This document shows, piece by piece, positions 7,601 through 7,957 of a DNA stretch of 7,957 nt. The DNA is from Prevotellaceae bacterium (GTDB lineage: Bacteria; Bacteroidota; Bacteroidia; Bacteroidales; Bacteroidaceae): the NCBI GenBank assembly GCA_021204545.1, contig JAJPZF010000189.1:1-7957 (forward strand), written 5' to 3'. The stretch's first letter is position 1. The number at the start of each line of letters is the position of its first letter. The position numbers and the translations under genes are program-made. The notes beneath the pieces are model-generated. The model was not told the DNA's origin. It ran no database searches and worked only from the letters and a program-made list of their open reading frames with translations.

Positions 7601-7957
7601 GATCAGCAGCGCGTCGATCTCCATCTGGTCGAAGTCCTCCACGTCGTCCGTCCTGCGGTCGAGGGCGTTCTTGGCGTTCGTCTCGGCGTTCTGCACGGAG
7701 ATTCCTCCCCTTCTCTGACCGTTGGCCGACACGGGACGCATCACCTCGACCATTATGTCCCTGTCCGTGTCCTTTCCGCCGTCATTCACGGCGCCGGCGT
7801 CCGCCTGGCCGTTCAGGGCGTCGATCTGGGCCTGGATCCTGGCGCGCTGTCTCTCGTCCTTGATCCTGGCCAGGGCCTCCTGCTTCTCCCTCACCTTCTG
7901 TCTGATGTAGTTGACCTTCCTCTCCTCGCTGTCCGGAATGAAGTTGAACGTGGAGTG
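1691..7957 (-). CDS. Giant polyvalent phage protein: DarB-like helicase, HExxxH zincin, LPD38-like region (N-terminus cut)
   Basis: There are 2088 sense codons before the TAA at 1691-1693, and the frame stays open to the right edge. The first visible residues are HSTFNFIPDSEERKVNYIRQ, so the start lies outside the window. Residues here are counted from that edge. Order: charged coiled coil (10-50); SF2 helicase back half with DEAH (120-123), TGTPISN (172-178), GTGVNIQ (431-437) and QRNGRIHRQG (457-466); coiled coil (725-790); hydrophilic linker (787-833); HEAVAH metallopeptidase-like segment (about 829-966); helical region with KHGLERN and YIPLRGFDE; LPD38-like region (about 1476-1711); membrane-helix candidate (1712-1734); EF-hand-like loop (1745-1757); Arg-rich tail (2063-2081). 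This resembles the 'polyvalent proteins' of phages and conjugative elements defined by Iyer, Aravind and colleagues. Such proteins are thought to enter the host with the DNA and counter its defences, as P1 DarB does. A DNA methyltransferase and the Walker A motif are expected upstream. The function in this phage is inferred. Confidence 0.93.
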   Translation of the reverse strand, partial: HSTFNFIPDSEERKVNYIRQKVREKQEALARIKDERQRARIQAQIDALNGQADAGAVNDGGKDTDRDIMVEVMRPVSANGQRRGGISVQNAETNAKNALDRRTDDVEDFDQMEIDALLIDEAHNYKKLGGETALAQSVKGVDLGDSQRSQGLYLKARAVMEKNNGRNVIFATGTPISNTAAEVWNFMRYLMPEEALDEYGIRYFDDFVNNFGNIDKDFEYTTSGNLKEVTRFRGYGNLPELARLWTSVADIVLNRDLVKDNVEDKRPQVEGGKPRDVFLPQNGSLMSVMDYVRKSFDWYEHLEPFERYKNKTLPGKWYNMAQGAAVDARLVWPKARDEKDSKTNETVRLTLADLKETERYNGTVAIFCDRIQNPKTGFNLFEDIKAKLVKGGVPENRIAIIKSGMSNKEKIFEKVNSGEIRVVMGSTYTLGTGVNIQERLHTLIHMDAPNRPMDYTQRNGRIHRQGNLHKDMGIPIRIIRLGIEDTLDKTAYQRLEFKAAFIDSLMNVEPLLTNNGKAVRVINAEADELQNFGNTKASLSGNQYAVLQSRAKKKVDSLRMDRERWKFRQSYVTETIPKKERGIRLVGDRVAADGKALEEVGRRFPGGTAREITIMGSKAAIGSDLSDIFTEHNKKILRASKDLLNDRGWNAERKERDIIEADGLKFEVTTQLRKRYVHDQFGSGVTAGREMTYSCPDLGLKDVPVKSGLIRVAVEDILQNVVTGKTFEDRIARGKEWIESERREIATLKDEAGKPFDKEDELIQAESDYEEYTQKMIEEQKEIDAREAARRGNGQSQPVEISDINMDFGDDEPGQLRREGPAETPVRDESELSSHAMTRSMERTARDMADRLHLGNVEILTDTSSLSDDLMNSRGFYDTKTGKITIVVPNHEDSDDVAKTVLHEAVAHYGLRQMFGRDFSRFLRDVYESAPLEVRRKIAEETANNGWNIGHATEEYLASLAEEENFKKAGSLWNRIKGFFRDMLRRIGLLGKRLTDNDLRYILWKSYQNLRGRKGVVDQANDVAMQDRLQVGEHDRDEILRRRRDSFPNYEKALARDRYEKRVSSGWYQSVEAMQDSMRGLMEAMEAIVGKRKGRHIEDIEGFENPYLGENRLSSVNEAETEAFSRLVFRPMLREVAGLARNRAERQTLIDYMMAKHGLERNVYMAERDAKAFVNGKIAEKEGRLQRGLSEDEKKEMYERYYPKEYEKNRKRDYAGLTALTDMEELPHAEDEARDMVRKYEERHDTKALWEKVNAVNAAILSKEYECGMLSKDTYDKIGGMYKWYIPLRGFDERTAEDSYAYLGHPDSAFNAPIRAARGRSSKADDPLATMQQMAESAISQGNRNRLVKQKFLNFVMNHPSDLVSISDVWVRYDDTRDEWVPVFPDLRPEDDADTVDRKLREFEEKMNSLREADPDRYKHGRDAASVPYRIESKRDVREHQVIVRRDGRDYVLTINGNPRAAQALNGQTNPDTEGGKWAGALMNGVDRINRFRSAIVTTFSPNFMTANFARDMVYVNTMVWVKESPAYALRFHRNVLECNPATMGVLLGKYLNDGLDDSKPLERSFRQFMLNGGETGYTSARTLEQHKRDVDREIREMQWRLPANRALGYVKDAVEDTNRAVEMCGRFAAFLTSRHFGRSVDRAIWDAKEISVNFNKKGSGERFWKEAGQKGAGNLAAFTSGTGRHFYIFWNAAVQGLTNMGRQAARHPAKFWASQAALFALGVMAPTLFALLHGGGGDDDKDRDGDRDGYLNLPEYTRRSNIMFPLGSYWAAIPLSQEFRISYGLGEICGSLMAGQKMDSAEIAMAVMGQVSQALPLDLVEAGAGWPSLLPSAVQPVVEAARNRSWTGLPIYNGSEYAKDMPAWTKAYSNTGTSLVNLCATLNEVAGGDDATVGMKALDWNPAVIEYLLNSYLGGPMTFANQLAKTAETIAGRRDFNPQDIPMLNRVLKAGDERTEYRAVNEAFYKLNDEVRRTKARARIYESLDDRDVIGYAERLDFLYDSPEYERMEIYDDYAPDLKACQQELVDARLDGDEEAAREIRADINEERKALLEEAAETYEDRKARRARRRERREALREAGWRPGVNR
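1715..1771 (-). other. Arginine-rich C-terminal tail of the giant protein
   Basis: The last 70 or so residues form a charged helix (QQELVDARLDGDEEAAREI onward) ending in DRKARRARRRERREALREAG, with nine Arg and one Lys in twenty residues. Such a tail could bind packaged DNA or nucleic acid in the host, or act as a contact to the portal or capsid. The function is inferred from charge alone. Confidence 0.6.
2687..2725 (-). other. EF-hand-type calcium-loop motif
   Basis: The 13 residues DGDRDGYLNLPEY fit the EF-hand loop rule at every position: Asp at 1, 3 and 5, Gly at 6, a hydrophobic Leu at 8, Asn at 9, Glu at 12 and an aromatic at 13. The motif is single and the flanks are not clear EF-hand helices on both sides, so calcium binding is possible but unproven. 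It could be a chance product of the adjacent Asp/Gly-rich repeat. Confidence 0.45.
2708..2731 (-). repeat. 12-bp tandem repeat, two copies, coding DRDG-DRDG
   Basis: The minus strand reads GACAGGGACGGG then GACAGGGACGGA: two 12-bp units differing only at the last base. The repeat is in frame and encodes Asp-Arg-Asp-Gly twice. It supplies most of the acidic residues of the EF-hand-like loop directly after the hydrophobic helix. Confidence 0.85.
2756..2824 (-). other. Putative transmembrane or membrane-inserting helix
   Basis: This 23-residue segment, FWASQAALFALGVMAPTLFA followed by LLH, has no charged residue. It is the clearest membrane-type helix in the visible protein. It is flanked by ARHPAK on the N-side and by GGGGDDDKD on the C-side, so the charge is basic before and acidic after. 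A single late hydrophobic helix in a giant phage protein fits insertion into the host inner membrane during DNA ejection, as proposed for T7-type internal virion proteins. It could also be a buried core helix. Confidence 0.55.
2825..3532 (-). other. Region: LPD38-like large-polyvalent-protein domain
   Basis: The diagnostic stretch is INRFRSAIVTTFSPNFMTAN followed by FARDM (codons 1489-1512 from the right edge). It matches the 'aromatic-Ser/Pro-x-Phe ... Asn-Phe-x-Arg-Asp' pattern I associate with LPD38 in phage polyproteins. It continues through AVEDTNRAVEMCGRFAAFLT and a conserved-looking ISVNFNKKGSG. The role of LPD38 is not established. Its position before a membrane-type helix suggests a virion or ejection function. 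Confidence 0.6.
3545..4867 (-). other. Region: conserved-looking helical module of unknown function
   Basis: About 440 residues, strongly alpha-helical and charged, join the zincin to the LPD38-like part. Motifs that look family-conserved are FENPYLGENRLSS, YMMAKHGLERN (4472-4504), YIPLRGFDE (4079-4105) and ARGRSSKADDP just after it. The spacing and the invariant-looking Gly, Arg and Asp residues suggest folded domains rather than linker. I recognise the motif style from large phage polyproteins of gut phages but cannot attach a named domain or reaction. Confidence 0.5.
5060..5473 (-). other. Domain: HExxxH zinc-metallopeptidase-like (zincin) segment
   Basis: A short beta-rich lead (VEILTDTSSL, then GFYDTKTGKITIVVPNH) precedes VLHEAVAHYGLRQMFG, with the His-Glu-...-His motif at 5234-5251. 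The spacing is HExxxH, one residue longer than the common HExxH. Forty-six residues after the second His comes EEYLASLAE (first two Glu codons at 5093-5098), placed to give the third zinc ligand. The lead strand, HE motif and downstream Glu helix match zincins found inside polyvalent phage proteins. Likely substrates are host proteins or the polyprotein itself. Neither can be told from sequence. Confidence 0.7.
6425..7648 (-). other. Domain: SF2/SNF2-like helicase, motifs II to VI (DarB type)
   Basis: The segment opens with DDVEDFDQMEIDALLIDEAH, the family-typical lead into motif II (DEAH, 7589-7600), where the acidic pair coordinates Mg-ATP. Motif III is TGTPISN (7424-7444). The second RecA fold shows GTVAIFCDRI (motif IV region), SGMSNKEK, GTGVNIQ (motif V) and QRNGRIHRQGN (motif VI, 6557-6589), which holds the arginine-finger residues. 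All catalytic residues expected in this part are intact, so the ATPase is probably active if the Walker A motif beyond the window is also intact. This helicase subgroup usually follows an N6-adenine DNA methyltransferase in the same chain, as in P1 DarB and many conjugative-element proteins. Confidence 0.88.

Noticed and set aside
7892..7894. GTG as the start of the giant gene
   Set aside because: The same frame stays open for 21 more codons to the window edge, and a start here would remove the first half of the helicase core. It is an internal valine.

Overview
The window is a piece of a tailed-phage genome or prophage, GC-rich by eye and entirely coding apart from one 47-bp gap. Both genes lie on the minus strand and are read from high to low coordinates. 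Neither is complete: the first begins before the right edge, and the second runs off the left edge.

Right and centre (7957 to 1691): one very large gene with 2088 visible codons, open through the right edge. It encodes a multidomain 'polyvalent' phage protein. In order it carries the back part of a DarB/SNF2-like superfamily-2 helicase (DEAH, TGTPISN, GTGVNIQ and QRNGRIHRQG motifs), a coiled-coil and hydrophilic linker, a metallopeptidase-like segment with an expanded HExxxH motif, a long helical region with family-typical motifs, a region resembling the LPD38 large-polyvalent-protein domain, one hydrophobic putative membrane helix, a perfect EF-hand-type loop, and an arginine-rich C-terminal coiled coil.

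Left (1643 to 1): a phage portal protein gene with 547 visible codons and no stop before the window edge. The 47-bp gap holds an in-frame stop that limits the portal start, a perfect C(UUCG)G hairpin and a short AGGA next to the start codon.

The pairing makes sense for a virion operon. The portal is the ring through which DNA is packaged and ejected. Very large helicase/peptidase polyproteins encoded beside portal genes are thought to be packaged in the head and delivered with the DNA, by analogy with phage P1 DarB (antirestriction) and the T7-type internal ejection proteins. That role is inference here. The host is uncertain. Overall sequence feel and the weak Shine-Dalgarno site are compatible with a Bacteroidota gut phage, but this is recall, not a search result. 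An odd codon habit, with ATA the commonest Ile codon in a GC-rich portal gene, deserves attention when assigning a host. No tRNA, CRISPR array, insertion sequence or attachment site was seen.
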